From Paenibacillus sp. FSL H3-0469 (GTDB taxonomy: Bacteria; Bacillota; Bacilli; Paenibacillales; Paenibacillaceae): a DNA stretch of 64,000 nt. Position numbers and translations under genes: made by a program. Numbering within the stretch: the stretch's first letter is position 1; each line of letters opens with the position of its first letter. The stretch lies in the NCBI RefSeq assembly GCF_038051945.1, contig NZ_CP150302.1, positions 4,836,001 to 4,900,000 of the forward strand. The letters run 5' to 3'. The notes under the pieces are model-generated. The model had not been told where the DNA came from. It saw only the letters and a program-made list of their open reading frames with translations, and did not search any database. Below are positions 41,977 to 50,284 of this stretch, piece by piece.

Positions 41977-42273
41977 ATGCCAGTCATTCGCAGTAAATTA
42001 AGTGAGGTTATGGAAGAGCATGACCCCAAATTATCGATCCGCAAGCTTGCCAAAGACATTAACTACCATTTTGATTCCGTCCGGCGGATGTACAAGGATG
42101 AGATGGTGCAGTATCCCCGGGATCTGCTGTTAAAGCTCTGTACCTACTTCAATATTCAGCCTGGGGAATTGATCCGGATGGAATCAGATGAGAACGATTG
42201 GGCAATAGATAAGGCAAATGAATATGAGGAGGAAGGCAATGACAAGGAGCCCGGCAATGGCAGCAGCCTGTAG
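41977..42273 (+). CDS. Cro/C1-type helix-turn-helix protein
   Basis: A 98-residue DNA-binding protein. SKLSEVMEEHDPKLSIRKLAKDINYHFDSVRRMYKDEMVQYPRDLLLKLCTYFNIQPGELIRM is an HTH_26/Cro-like domain, with the recognition helix around YHFDSVRRMY. The acidic tail is short. GGAGGT lies 6 bases before the ATG at 41977. The next gene overlaps it by 35 bp. The palindrome at 41921-41934 is its most likely site, which would make it a local regulator of both itself and the mannose operon. Confidence 0.88.
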   Translation: MPVIRSKLSEVMEEHDPKLSIRKLAKDINYHFDSVRRMYKDEMVQYPRDLLLKLCTYFNIQPGELIRMESDENDWAIDKANEYEEEGNDKEPGNGSSL

Positions 42274-43186
42274 CGAACTGCTGGATACCTTTTACGCCAA
42301 TCTCCGTACCGTACACGTGGAGAAGCTGGTCTTCTCCGGTGTAGGCGGGCGTGATGTATACAATATAACGGCCCCTTTCCCGCATGACGGGGAGGAGGTC
42401 ATACTGGGAAGAGTTGAGGAGCGCGACAGTGAGTTCTCTCAAGTCTTCTTTTTTACATCCCGAGGGGACGGGGTGTGGGTTCCCAGGGCACATACGCATA
42501 CCTATAACCTGCAGGACCCCTGTGTCACCCGGATTAAGGGCGAGCTGATTGTCGGCGGAGTTGAAGTCATTACGGCCGGGGATCATCCGCCGCAAATCGT
42601 CTCCTGGGTCACGCAGTTCTACCGGGGGTACCGGATCGATTCGATGCACCACTTCGCCTCCGGTCCGGAGATGATGAAGGATATCCGGCTGATAGAACTG
42701 CAGGATGGGAGAATCGGTGTGCTTACGAGGCCGCAGGGAGAGCGTGGCGGCAGAGGGCAGATCGGCTTCACGGTTATTGATTCACTGGAAGAGCTGAATG
42801 AACAGACGCTGGACGAGGCAGACATTCTGCAGCATCAGTTCGTGCCGGAAGAGTGGGGCGGAGCCAATGAAGCCCATCTGCTTAAGAATGGCCATGTGGG
42901 GGTACTTGGGCATATTGCCTGCTTTGACCCTCTAGGGAAGAAGCATTATTACGCTATGGTCTTCTCGCTCGATCCGGACACCTTCGAGACAACTCCGGTC
43001 AAAATCATTGCAGCCCGCAGCGATTTCCCGGTTGGTCCAGGCAAACGGCCTGATCTGCAGGATGTCATCTTCAGCGGCGGACTGCTACGCGGAGCGGCCG
43101 GGCGGGCGGTGTTGTCTGTAGGCGTCAGCGATGCGGAAGCTTACAGAATTGAGCTTCCTGATCCTTTTGCCGAATACGAAATGTGA
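42239..43186 (+). CDS. DUF1861 family protein (GH-like five-bladed propeller)
   Basis: A 315-residue protein. It has a DUF1861 pattern: DVYNITAPFPHDGEEVILGRVEERDSEFSQVFFF, LQDPCVTRIKGELIVGGVEV, YRIDSMHHFASGPEMMKDIRLIELQDGRIGVLTRPQG, and NEAHLLKNGHVGVLGHIACFD. The family is a five-bladed propeller related to glycoside hydrolase propellers (GH43/GH130-like), suggesting a role on mannose-containing glycans. GAGGAGG lies about 7 bases before the ATG at 42239, within the end of the HTH gene. Its position divergent from mannose genes supports the link. Confidence 0.88.
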   Translation: MTRSPAMAAACSELLDTFYANLRTVHVEKLVFSGVGGRDVYNITAPFPHDGEEVILGRVEERDSEFSQVFFFTSRGDGVWVPRAHTHTYNLQDPCVTRIKGELIVGGVEVITAGDHPPQIVSWVTQFYRGYRIDSMHHFASGPEMMKDIRLIELQDGRIGVLTRPQGERGGRGQIGFTVIDSLEELNEQTLDEADILQHQFVPEEWGGANEAHLLKNGHVGVLGHIACFDPLGKKHYYAMVFSLDPDTFETTPVKIIAARSDFPVGPGKRPDLQDVIFSGGLLRGAAGRAVLSVGVSDAEAYRIELPDPFAEYEM

Positions 43187-43195
43187 TCCTCACTG

Positions 43196-43250
43196 GTTTG
43201 ACTAGATTCTATGGTCATGGTACACTTTGTTTGACAAGAATTTATGGTCA
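43196..43250 (+). repeat. Tandem 22-bp direct repeat in the L25 promoter
   Basis: Two copies of a GTTTGAC...TATGGTCA unit begin at 43196 and 43229, 33 bp apart, with 19 of 22 bases the same. The first contains the -35 box and the start of the spacer, the second covers the predicted transcription start. The spacing of about three helical turns is what a cooperative regulator would need. Confidence 0.6.
43198..43226 (+). promoter_or_regulatory. Sigma-A promoter of the L25/Ctc gene
   Basis: TTGACT (43198-43203), 17-bp spacer, TACACT (43221-43226). It lies 45 bp before the start codon. Confidence 0.65.
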
Positions 43251-43270
43251 AAGAGAGCGGGAACCAAGCA

Positions 43271-43852
43271 ATGAGTACATTTATTCAATTAATCAATCGT
43301 ACATCGGAAACAAAGTCCAACCTGAATGCAGCAAGAAAGCAAGGCCGCATACCGGCTGTACTGTACGGCATTGGTAAAGATACTCTCAGTCTTGAAGTGA
43401 ACGAGAAGGAACTGCTGGAGATGCTGAGAACGAATCCGCGGGCGATTCTGCAGGCGAAGCTGTCGGATGGAACGACCCTTCCGGTAGTGGTTCAGAACAT
43501 TCAGAAGCAGTCGATGTCCGGTAAAGTGCTGCATGTCGATTTCCAGCATGTGAATATGAGCATCAGTATGGACAGCAAGGTTACGATTCATTTTGCAGGC
43601 GAAGCTGCGGGTGTCAAAGAAGGCGGCGTACTGCAGGTGGAAATATATGAAGTAGAAGTCCGCTGCATGCCGGGAGTTCTGCCGAAATCGATGGAAGTGG
43701 ATATCAGCGGCCTGGCCATCGGCGACCAATTGCTGGTGTCTGATCTGATCTTCAAGGATGGAATTGAAGTGCTGACTGATCCGGGCACAGTCATGATTCA
43801 GATCAAGACGGTCCATGAAGAAGCACCAGAACCGGAAGTCACTCCGGCTTAA
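43271..43852 (+). CDS. Ribosomal protein L25 / general stress protein Ctc
   Basis: A 193-residue protein with the two-domain L25/TL5/Ctc layout. The N-terminal domain (IQLINRTSETKSNLNAARKQGRIPAVLYGIGKDTLSLEVNEKELLEML) binds 5S rRNA; LPVVVQNIQKQSMSGKVLHVDFQHVNMS links to the C-terminal Ctc domain (FAGEAAGVKEGGVLQVEIYEVEVRCMPGVLPKSMEVDISGLAIGDQLLVSDL). It is part of the 50S subunit. The start at 43271 follows GAGCGGGAA about 9 bases upstream; the longer frame has no better site. It is monocistronic and ends in a large hairpin. Confidence 0.92.
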   Translation: MSTFIQLINRTSETKSNLNAARKQGRIPAVLYGIGKDTLSLEVNEKELLEMLRTNPRAILQAKLSDGTTLPVVVQNIQKQSMSGKVLHVDFQHVNMSISMDSKVTIHFAGEAAGVKEGGVLQVEIYEVEVRCMPGVLPKSMEVDISGLAIGDQLLVSDLIFKDGIEVLTDPGTVMIQIKTVHEEAPEPEVTPA

Positions 43853-43871
43853 ATACAGATTGACGAATAAT

Positions 43872-43947
43872 AGCCTCTTCGGGCAGAACTACTCGGAATT
43901 CATGATGATATCATGACTCCGGTTACGTCTGCTGGAAGGGGCTTTTT
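43872..43947 (+). terminator. Large multi-stem terminator after L25
   Basis: AGCC-CTTC and GCAGA pair with TCTGC and GAAG-GGCT, with an inner TCGG/CCGG and TCATGAT/ATCATGA stem, followed by five T at 43943-43947. Confidence 0.8.
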
Positions 43948-44008
43948 GTTATTGTTTGGGTTGAAGCTTACATGTGGTAGGTAGCCGAAAAGGCAGCTTA
44001 ACGTTCGC

Positions 44009-46354
44009 TTACACCGGCACTTCCCGGGTGCTTGATTCCATCGGCGAGCTGCACAGCGGACACGGCTTCGAGGTTAGGTGCTCCTCAGCTCCGCCCGCCT
44101 TCTTCCGGGTCCAGCCCGGGCAGGCTTTGCCGGTGCACTTCCAGACCGGGACAGTATGTGTTCGCACTGCGGCTGAACCCGGGGCGCTGCTGCGGGTTAC
44201 AGGCGTTCTGCCCGGGCTGCTGGCTCCGGCAACTGGAGCCGGTGCCTGCGGGCGTGCCGCCGAGCGGAAGGCCGCGAGCATGAAGCGCGAGACCTCTGCC
44301 TTCTTGCCCCGATGCCTGGCGGGTGAGCTGATGAACAGCTCCTCCTTGGCCCGGGTAACGGCCACATAAGCGAGCCGGCGCTCTTCTTCCAGTGCGGCAA
44401 TGCCCGCTTCGGCTGCGGCCCTTGCTGCGCCCGGGCTGATCACCTTGACCGAGGCCTTCACTGGCTTGCGGTCCTTCACGCGGTTCTCCTCCAGAGCGGA
44501 GCTATGCGGCAGAATACCTTCGGAGGCTCCGATCAGGAAGACTACGGGGAACTCCAGCCCCTTGGATTTGTGGATGGTCATCAGCGCCACCCGGTTGCCT
44601 TGCTCCTTCAGCCCCGGCTGCCGGTTCTGCATATTGCGCTCTGTTACATTGTCGATGAATTCGAGGAACAGCGGAATCGTAGCGAACCGCTCCGCCGAGG
44701 CCTCCAGCTCATCGAGCATTTCCTTCAGCGTCTCCCGGTGCAGTGTAGCCTGATGGCGCTCACTGCCTTCGATGAAATAATCGTAGAATACGGTGCGGAT
44801 CTGGCGGATCGCTTGTAGCGGTGTCAGCTCCCGCAGGCCGCGGATCAGGTCCAGCCGCTCGCGCAGCTTGACGCCCTTGAAATCCTCCATACCCGGCATG
44901 GACAGCAGATGAATCAGCGGGCCCTGCTTCGCCTGCACCGCCTCCATGCGCCGGATATGCTCCATTCCCTTGTCCCGGTTCAAGTAGAGTGTCGGCAGAA
45001 TATTCTCCATGGCGGCGAAGTCGCGGCGGTTCACCGACAGGCGCAGGTGATCCAGCACCGGAGAGATCAGCCAATGCTCATAGAGCAGTTGGCCTTCTCC
45101 ATAATCTATATAAGGAATATCGTGCAGCAGCAGCAGCTCCAGGACCGCCCGGTTGCTGCTTGTCGCGCGGTATAACAGGGCGAAATCACGGTATTCCCGG
45201 GTTCCGCTCTGAGTCTCACGCTCAATATGCTCTACAATCTGCGCGGCCTCGTCATCTGCCGTCAGCGGACGCAGATAACGGGGCGGAAGACCGCTACTGC
45301 GGGCGGCCTGCAGCGTCTTGGCGCGGCGCCGTGAATTATGGCGGATGATGCCGTTGCCCAGCCCGATGATTGCCGGGCCGGACCGGTAGTTGATATCCAG
45401 CGTAATCACCTTGGCCTGCGGATACAGCTTCTCGAACTCCAGGATGAACTCGCTGCGGGCTCCGTTGAAGGAATAGATTGTCTGGTCATCGTCGCCGACT
45501 ACCATCAGATTATCCTGCGGTGCAGCAACCATCTTCACCAGCTCATATTGCAGCGCATTCGTATCCTGGAATTCATCGACCATCACATATTGATACTGCT
45601 GCTGCAGCTCCCGCAGCAGCGCAGGCTGTTCACGGAGCATCTGGTAGGCGAGCAGCAGCACATCGTCGAAATCGATTTTGAAATGATCGGTCTTCCACTG
45701 CTCGTACAGAGCAAGGATAGCCTTCATCTCCTTCTCTGCTTCTGTAGTCTCCGGCAGCTGTGCAGGCAAGCCCATGTTCATCTTCCAGGCGGAGAGCAGA
45801 CTGAGCAGATTCTCCGGCGGATAGGCATCCTTCGGCAGTCCCAGCTCACGCATAATCTGCTTCAGCAGAATATGCTGGCGGCGGGTCTCGCTGAAAATAT
45901 CCTGTCGCAGCCCCTGCCGCCGCAGGAAATAAAGAAAGAACGAGTGGAACGTACGCGCCGTAAGGCGCGCGGCATCCCCCTCGTTCACCCCGGGCAGCAG
46001 GGCGATCCGCTCGCGCATCTCTGCAGCTGCCTTGCTGGAGAAGGTCAACAGCAGCAGACGTCCGGGAGCGATGCCGCGCACAGACAGCAAATACCCGGTT
46101 CTGCAAATCAGCACCGAGGTTTTGCCGGAGCCGGCTCCAGCCAGTGTCAGCAGCGGCCCGAGATGATGGCGCACCGCCGAGATCTGCGGCGGATTGAGCA
46201 GAATGCCGCCTGCCTCCAGCCGCCTGAAATAAGCCGCATCGCTGTCCCCCGGCTGAACCGTCTCCCGGCTCGTCCGGGCCGAGGCTACCTTCGCCTGGGG
46301 GATATTCTCACCGCTGGCTCCCAGCGGAATATTATGAAATAAGAGCTTGTTCAT
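44009..46354 (-). CDS. UvrD/PcrA-like superfamily 1 DNA helicase with zinc-ribbon tail
   Basis: A 781-residue helicase. Walker A AGAGSGKT is at about 72-79; motif Ia LTFSSKAAAEMRERI, motif II VDEFQDTN, motif III VVGDDDQTIYSFNGA, motif IV ITLDINYRS, motif V VALMTIHKSKGLEFPVVFLIG and motif VI YVAVTRAKEELF are all present. It moves 3' to 5' on single-stranded DNA. The N-terminus carries about 50 extra residues and the C-terminal tail ends in CTGKAC and CPLC, a Cx4C...Cx2C zinc-ribbon-like pattern not found in PcrA. AAGGTG lies 7 bases before the ATG at 46354. It stands alone; the role in repair is inferred. Confidence 0.93.
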   Translation of the reverse strand: MNKLLFHNIPLGASGENIPQAKVASARTSRETVQPGDSDAAYFRRLEAGGILLNPPQISAVRHHLGPLLTLAGAGSGKTSVLICRTGYLLSVRGIAPGRLLLLTFSSKAAAEMRERIALLPGVNEGDAARLTARTFHSFFLYFLRRQGLRQDIFSETRRQHILLKQIMRELGLPKDAYPPENLLSLLSAWKMNMGLPAQLPETTEAEKEMKAILALYEQWKTDHFKIDFDDVLLLAYQMLREQPALLRELQQQYQYVMVDEFQDTNALQYELVKMVAAPQDNLMVVGDDDQTIYSFNGARSEFILEFEKLYPQAKVITLDINYRSGPAIIGLGNGIIRHNSRRRAKTLQAARSSGLPPRYLRPLTADDEAAQIVEHIERETQSGTREYRDFALLYRATSSNRAVLELLLLHDIPYIDYGEGQLLYEHWLISPVLDHLRLSVNRRDFAAMENILPTLYLNRDKGMEHIRRMEAVQAKQGPLIHLLSMPGMEDFKGVKLRERLDLIRGLRELTPLQAIRQIRTVFYDYFIEGSERHQATLHRETLKEMLDELEASAERFATIPLFLEFIDNVTERNMQNRQPGLKEQGNRVALMTIHKSKGLEFPVVFLIGASEGILPHSSALEENRVKDRKPVKASVKVISPGAARAAAEAGIAALEEERRLAYVAVTRAKEELFISSPARHRGKKAEVSRFMLAAFRSAARPQAPAPVAGASSPGRTPVTRSSAPGSAAVRTHTVPVWKCTGKACPGWTRKKAGGAEEHLTSKPCPLCSSPMESSTREVPV

Positions 46355-46447
46355 TATGTTCACCTTCGTTTGCTTCTGAATGCGTAATCAGTCATGCGGT
46401 TTTGGCCAGTATACACTATACCATTCTGCACTCTTTTCTGCACGAAG

Positions 46448-46918
46448 CTATCTCCCGGATGTATTCAGCTTGGCCAGAAAGGAATTCACCTTGCGCTCAT
46501 ACAGCCGCGGCTGATCCTCCTTGATCTCCTCCAGCAGGAAGGCCAGGCACTGCCGGATTCTTGGGGGCATGCGCACAGCGATCTCCGCGTAATCCCTGCG
46601 GAAAGTGTCGTCCTGGAGAATTCTTTGGTTCAGCACAATCGCCCAGTTACGGGCATGCTCCAGCATTTCCGGCAGCGATTCCAGCAGCTGGGTCAGATAC
46701 ATCTCCATCTGGACACTCTCTACAAAATGAACAAGGCTGAACATGACCTCTTCCTGCTCCGTATCATCGTCGAATACTTTGAAGATCTGGTGAATCACGG
46801 CATCCTCCGTATCACCGGCCAGACCCTCCAGTGCCTGATCGAACTGCTCGCATTCCAGCTCGGTGCGCAGCAGCCGGTTCTCATATAGCCGGGCAATCCC
46901 GGGGTATAGGTGGTTCAT
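46448..46918 (-). CDS. Imm30-like immunity protein, orphan
   Basis: A 156-residue helical protein. ECEQFDQALEGLAGDTEDAVIHQIFKVFDDDTEQEEVMFSLVHFVESV resembles the immunity family Imm30, in which the DDTE-x-x-EVMF-x-LVH segment is typical. Immunity families are found beside polymorphic toxins, but no toxin gene lies next to this one. GGGAGG sits about 9 bases before the ATG at 46918; the longer frame from 46951 has no site. The family call is tentative. Confidence 0.6.
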   Translation of the reverse strand: MNHLYPGIARLYENRLLRTELECEQFDQALEGLAGDTEDAVIHQIFKVFDDDTEQEEVMFSLVHFVESVQMEMYLTQLLESLPEMLEHARNWAIVLNQRILQDDTFRRDYAEIAVRMPPRIRQCLAFLLEEIKEDQPRLYERKVNSFLAKLNTSGR

Positions 46919-47054
46919 AGAGTAATTCCTCCCAGCAGAAAATAACGCCATTTATCATAAAGTCCACTTTTTGGCAGATAATACTAATATATTGGACAAA
47001 GGACTAGCTGATTGTAACAGATAGATGAATAAAAGTGAGGTATGGAGGGATATC

Positions 47055-47180
47055 ATGTTTATTCCGGTGCTTATGGAATTAACCAATGCCGAACGGTTGA
47101 TGCTCATTCTATATTTGGCCCTCAACCTGGGAGCCATCTCATTATGCTTCTTCCGGCGCTCGGGAACCGACCGCCGCTAG
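47055..47180 (+). CDS. 41-residue membrane peptide
   Basis: ATG at 47055 with GGAGGG 7 bases upstream, TAG at 47178-47180. The product is FIPVLMELTNAERLMLILYLALNLGAISLCFFRRSGTDRR: one hydrophobic helix (about 15-32) and a positively charged C-terminus. It is followed at once by a good terminator (47183-47212), which supports a real short transcript. It is divergent from the Imm30-like gene. No known small-protein family was recognised. Confidence 0.6.
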   Translation: MFIPVLMELTNAERLMLILYLALNLGAISLCFFRRSGTDRR

Positions 47181-47182
47181 CG

Positions 47183-47212
47183 AGACAGCCTTCATTTGAA
47201 GGCTGTTTTGCT
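47183..47212 (+). terminator. Terminator of the 41-residue peptide gene
   Basis: ACAGCCTTC and GAAGGCTGT pair around ATTT, followed by TTTTG. It overlaps the end of the convergent HAD gene. Confidence 0.8.
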
Positions 47213-48067
47213 GTCCAGAAGATGCCGAAGTCCCGCCGCTACACCATTCTCCGTATTACTTGTAGTAATGAAGTCGGCGGTCTGCTTCAGCACGGGGGCG
47301 GCATTCTCCATGGCAATCTTGTACCCCGCCATCTCGAACATAGGCAGATCATTGTAGCTGTCGCCCATCACCGCTACTTGCTCCGCTGGAATCCCGTAAT
47401 GAGCCGCTAGCATGCGTACACCGGCGCCTTTATTCGCTTCCTTATGATTGATCTCGATATTGTTGACATGCGATGCGGTAATAATGAGTCCGGGAATGGC
47501 GGCGAACCGCACAGAGGCTTCCTTCAGCAGCTCACGGTTCAGCGAGAAGACCAGGGTCTTATAGATCAGATTCTCTTCCTTGCTCCAGACGTCCTCCATC
47601 TTCTCCACGTAGGTCACCGCTGCCTGCTGGAACTGCTGGTCGACCATCGCCTGGAGCAGCCAGGCCAATTCCTCGGGAACCTCAGTATCCTTATGAGTAG
47701 CCAGCTTTTCCAGCTGTACCCGCTTGTCGAGCTCTACATATACGTTATCCTCAGTGTATACCTCGTAATACAATTCAGGGATTTCATTCATCCAGCGCAG
47801 TGCGGGGATAATATCCTCTTTATTCAGCGGAGTGCTTGCTGCTACGCTACGGTCAGCCAGCGTGATTACAGCGCCGTTAAGGCTCACCACAGGACACTCC
47901 AGATCAGCCAGCCGCAGCTGCCGCTCAGCGTCCATATAGGACCGGCCTGTAGCAATAATCACGATATGCCCCAGGCGCTGTGCTTGAAGAATAGCCTCTT
48001 TGTTCTCGTTGCTGATTTCACCCTCCGCATTGAGCAGTGTTCCGTCCATATCGAGTGCAATAAGCAT
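47192..48067 (-). CDS. Cof-type HAD-IIB family hydrolase
   Basis: A 291-residue phosphatase. The nucleophile motif LIALDMDGTLL at residues 2-12 contains two Asp (nucleophile and general acid). The motif II Thr is in IIATGRSYMDA, Lys is in NHKEANKGAGVRML, and the last motif is VAVMGDSYNDLPMFEMAG. A C2-type cap domain occupies the middle. It hydrolyses sugar phosphates or related compounds; the substrate is unknown. AGGAGAAC precedes the start by about 9 bases. It is monocistronic. Confidence 0.93.
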   Translation of the reverse strand: MLIALDMDGTLLNAEGEISNENKEAILQAQRLGHIVIIATGRSYMDAERQLRLADLECPVVSLNGAVITLADRSVAASTPLNKEDIIPALRWMNEIPELYYEVYTEDNVYVELDKRVQLEKLATHKDTEVPEELAWLLQAMVDQQFQQAAVTYVEKMEDVWSKEENLIYKTLVFSLNRELLKEASVRFAAIPGLIITASHVNNIEINHKEANKGAGVRMLAAHYGIPAEQVAVMGDSYNDLPMFEMAGYKIAMENAAPVLKQTADFITTSNTENGVAAGLRHLLDSKTAFK

Positions 48068-48330
48068 GTGATTGTTCTCCTGTTCTAACTATATATTTTA
48101 ATTTCCCCTTCAAGGGCGGGCGCGTAGGCTTTGCCTGTATTTTATCATGATTGACCGGAAGATTTGAAATGAAAGTCTTCATCAAGAGGATTTTCAGAAA
48201 AGAGTACTCACGTGGTACAATGTAAGGCAGACCTGTAACCTGACAGCCTGGTTCGTCTTCTGCATGTGCAAGGGACGATGGCCGGGATGCAAGCGGCATA
48301 GGGTCGCTATGTAAGGGGGAAAAGATACTG

Positions 48331-49572
48331 ATGAAATCCAGAAATTTAGCTACGATCTCTCTGGCTATTATGGCCTGCGGCTTTCTATTCACGTTGTTTC
48401 TGCCGGAGAATTTGGCAGTTATTCTGCTGAGAGGCGGCTTCGAGGCAGGTCTGGTCGGAGGCATCGCCGACTGGTTTGCCGTGACGGCGCTGTTCCGCCA
48501 TCCGCTGGGCCTGAGAATTCCGCATACCTCGCTGCTGCTGAAGAATCGGGATAAGCTGATCCAGTCCCTGATCTCTGCGATGGAGAATGAGCTGCTGAAC
48601 AAGGAGAGCATTGAGAATAAGCTGCGCACATTCAATATAGTCTCGCTCGGAGCTACCGTGCTGACCCGGTTCTTCTCCAGAAAGAAAGCCCGGCAGGAAG
48701 TACTGGAGCAGCTCAAAGGCTTCGTGCTGCGGCTTCCGGTAGAGCAGGCCGTTCCGTATATTCAATCGGCAGCGGCAAGCTATCTGCGTGAAGCTAAGCT
48801 CGGAGCCGCAGCAGACACTATTGCCACCAGCCTGATGAATGAGGGTAAGGACATTGCAGCCCTTGATTTTGCGCTGGAGGGGATCTCTGCCTGGAGCGGA
48901 CGCCCTGAGACGCGGGCCATGCTGGGTAAGATCGCCAGTGAGAAGCTGGCCGAGGTTAAGCTTGGCGGACTGAAGGGGATGGCTTTCCAGGCCTTCGTCG
49001 GTTTCGTGGATGCCGATATGCTGGGGGAAATGCTCCAAGGTATGGTGCAGTCTACGATCCGTGACTTTAAGGAAGAGGATAGCCCCTACCGGGAGGAGGT
49101 CATCCGGGAGATCCGGGTGGCTCTGTTCCAGCTGCTGAGCGATGAAGAACGGATTGCCTCACTGAAGAATTGGGCGCTGAATGAGCTTCAAGGAGAAGCG
49201 GCCGCCACATTTGTGCTGCAGCAGCTGCAAGGGCTGCGCGGCAAGGCGGTTACCCTGCTGGAAGAGGACCGGAGCCGGGGCGGGCGCAGGCTGTTCTCGC
49301 TGTATGCCGCGCTGGTCCGGCGGGTAAGCCAGGAGAAGGAATGGATTCAGACATCGGAGGACCGGATTCGCGGTACGCTGATCTCCTTCGTGGAAGCTAA
49401 TCATTACCGGATCGGGCAACTGGTCAAGGAGAACCTCGATCAGATGGACGATGCCGCGCTGGTGAATATGCTGGAGGAGAAGGTCGGCAAGGATCTGCAG
49501 TGGATTCGTGTCAATGGGGCCGTCTGCGGCTTTGTAGTCGGGCTGGTGCTTACCGTCATCCAGCTGATCTGA
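48331..49572 (+). CDS. DUF445 family membrane protein
   Basis: A 413-residue protein. Two hydrophobic segments flank a long helical cytosolic body: LATISLAIMACGFLFTLFLP at the N-terminus and GAVCGFVVGLVLTVIQLI at the end. LRGGFEAGLVGGIADWFAVTALFRHPLGLRIPHTSLLLKNRDKL is the DUF445 signature. The function of the family is not settled. AAGGGGGAAAAG precedes the ATG by about 7 bases. A -10-like TACAAT is at 48216-48221. It is monocistronic and ends in a long hairpin. Confidence 0.9.
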   Translation: MKSRNLATISLAIMACGFLFTLFLPENLAVILLRGGFEAGLVGGIADWFAVTALFRHPLGLRIPHTSLLLKNRDKLIQSLISAMENELLNKESIENKLRTFNIVSLGATVLTRFFSRKKARQEVLEQLKGFVLRLPVEQAVPYIQSAAASYLREAKLGAAADTIATSLMNEGKDIAALDFALEGISAWSGRPETRAMLGKIASEKLAEVKLGGLKGMAFQAFVGFVDADMLGEMLQGMVQSTIRDFKEEDSPYREEVIREIRVALFQLLSDEERIASLKNWALNELQGEAAATFVLQQLQGLRGKAVTLLEEDRSRGGRRLFSLYAALVRRVSQEKEWIQTSEDRIRGTLISFVEANHYRIGQLVKENLDQMDDAALVNMLEEKVGKDLQWIRVNGAVCGFVVGLVLTVIQLI

Positions 49573-49596
49573 GATTGTTATATCAGGAATTCATAA

Positions 49597-49658
49597 AGGC
49601 AGCAAGGCAGTCCCCGGACGTCCGTGATGACGGAGAGCGGGGGGATGCCTTGCTGCCT
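49597..49658. terminator. Long bidirectional hairpin
   Basis: AGGCAGCAAGGCA with CCCC pairs GGGG with TGCCTTGCTGCCT; a small ACGT/ACGG stem is inside. It ends the DUF445 gene and the convergent P-II gene. Confidence 0.85.
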
Positions 49659-49672
49659 CTTTCATAGGCGGT

Positions 49673-49999
49673 TTATAGCTGGTTCTTGCCGTTGCTGATG
49701 GTGAAGACCTCCTGTACCGGCAGGACAAAGATTTTGCCGTCGCCGAAGGAGCCATGCTCACCGGTTCTAGCTGTACGCATAATAATGCTGATCACGTCAT
49801 CCTTGTCTTCGTCCTGGATGACGATCATCAGCAGCTTCTTGGAGATTTGATTATAATGGTTGGTTCCAACCTGAATGCCCTTTTGCTTGCCGCGCCCGAG
49901 CAGATCCATTTTGCTGATGGAGGGGAAGCCGGCCAGCAGCAATTCAGCCATCACGTCATCCGCTTTCTCAGGTCTTACTATAGCTTTGATCATTAACAT
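49673..49999 (-). CDS. P-II family nitrogen regulatory protein
   Basis: A 108-residue P-II protein: MIKAIVRPEKADDVMAELLLAGFPSISKMDLLGRGKQKGIQVGTNHYNQISKKLLMIVIQDEDKDDVISIIMRTARTGEHGSFGDGKIFVLPVQEVFTISNG. The B loop TGEHGSFGDGKIFV is conserved. The T loop is short and of GKQKG-x-x-VG type rather than the GlnB form with the uridylylated Tyr. That shape is seen in NifI1-like and related archaeal and clostridial P-II proteins. It binds ATP/ADP and 2-oxoglutarate and regulates a partner. No amtB or nif gene lies beside it. AAGGGTG is 7 bases before the ATG. Confidence 0.88.
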   Translation of the reverse strand: MLMIKAIVRPEKADDVMAELLLAGFPSISKMDLLGRGKQKGIQVGTNHYNQISKKLLMIVIQDEDKDDVISIIMRTARTGEHGSFGDGKIFVLPVQEVFTISNGKNQL

Positions 50000-50084
50000 A
50001 ACGATGCACCCTTTCTACAGCGAATAATAGGTTGTAGGGGGTTGCCAATATCTCGGTGGCTTAATGTAAAGTGCAATTGTTTAA

Positions 50085-50099
50085 TGGCAACGCTTACAT
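50085..50099 (-). promoter_or_regulatory. Candidate cre (CcpA) site upstream of the P-II gene
   Basis: Minus strand ATGTAAGCGTTGCCA fits the 15-bp cre consensus WTGNAANCGNWNNCW at every position, 85 bp before the P-II start. It suggests carbon control of nitrogen sensing; the promoter itself was not located. Confidence 0.4.
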
Positions 50100-50284
50100 G
50101 TGTGGTATATTATTAACTCTCAGCTGCATCCTGCGAGAAGGATCACAAAATCCGTATGACACATTGTCGCATCCTGACTGAGCTTACATGCTGGCAACGT
50201 CCGCCCTCCAGAAGAGCATTGCAAGGTAAAGTGTTATGCCTCTTCGTTAACCAAAGGAGCCCTGAAGAAGAAAGCCTCCTCTGG

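Noticed and set aside
50000..50284. Sigma-54 promoter for the P-II gene
   Set aside because: No GG-N10-GC pair of the right spacing was found.
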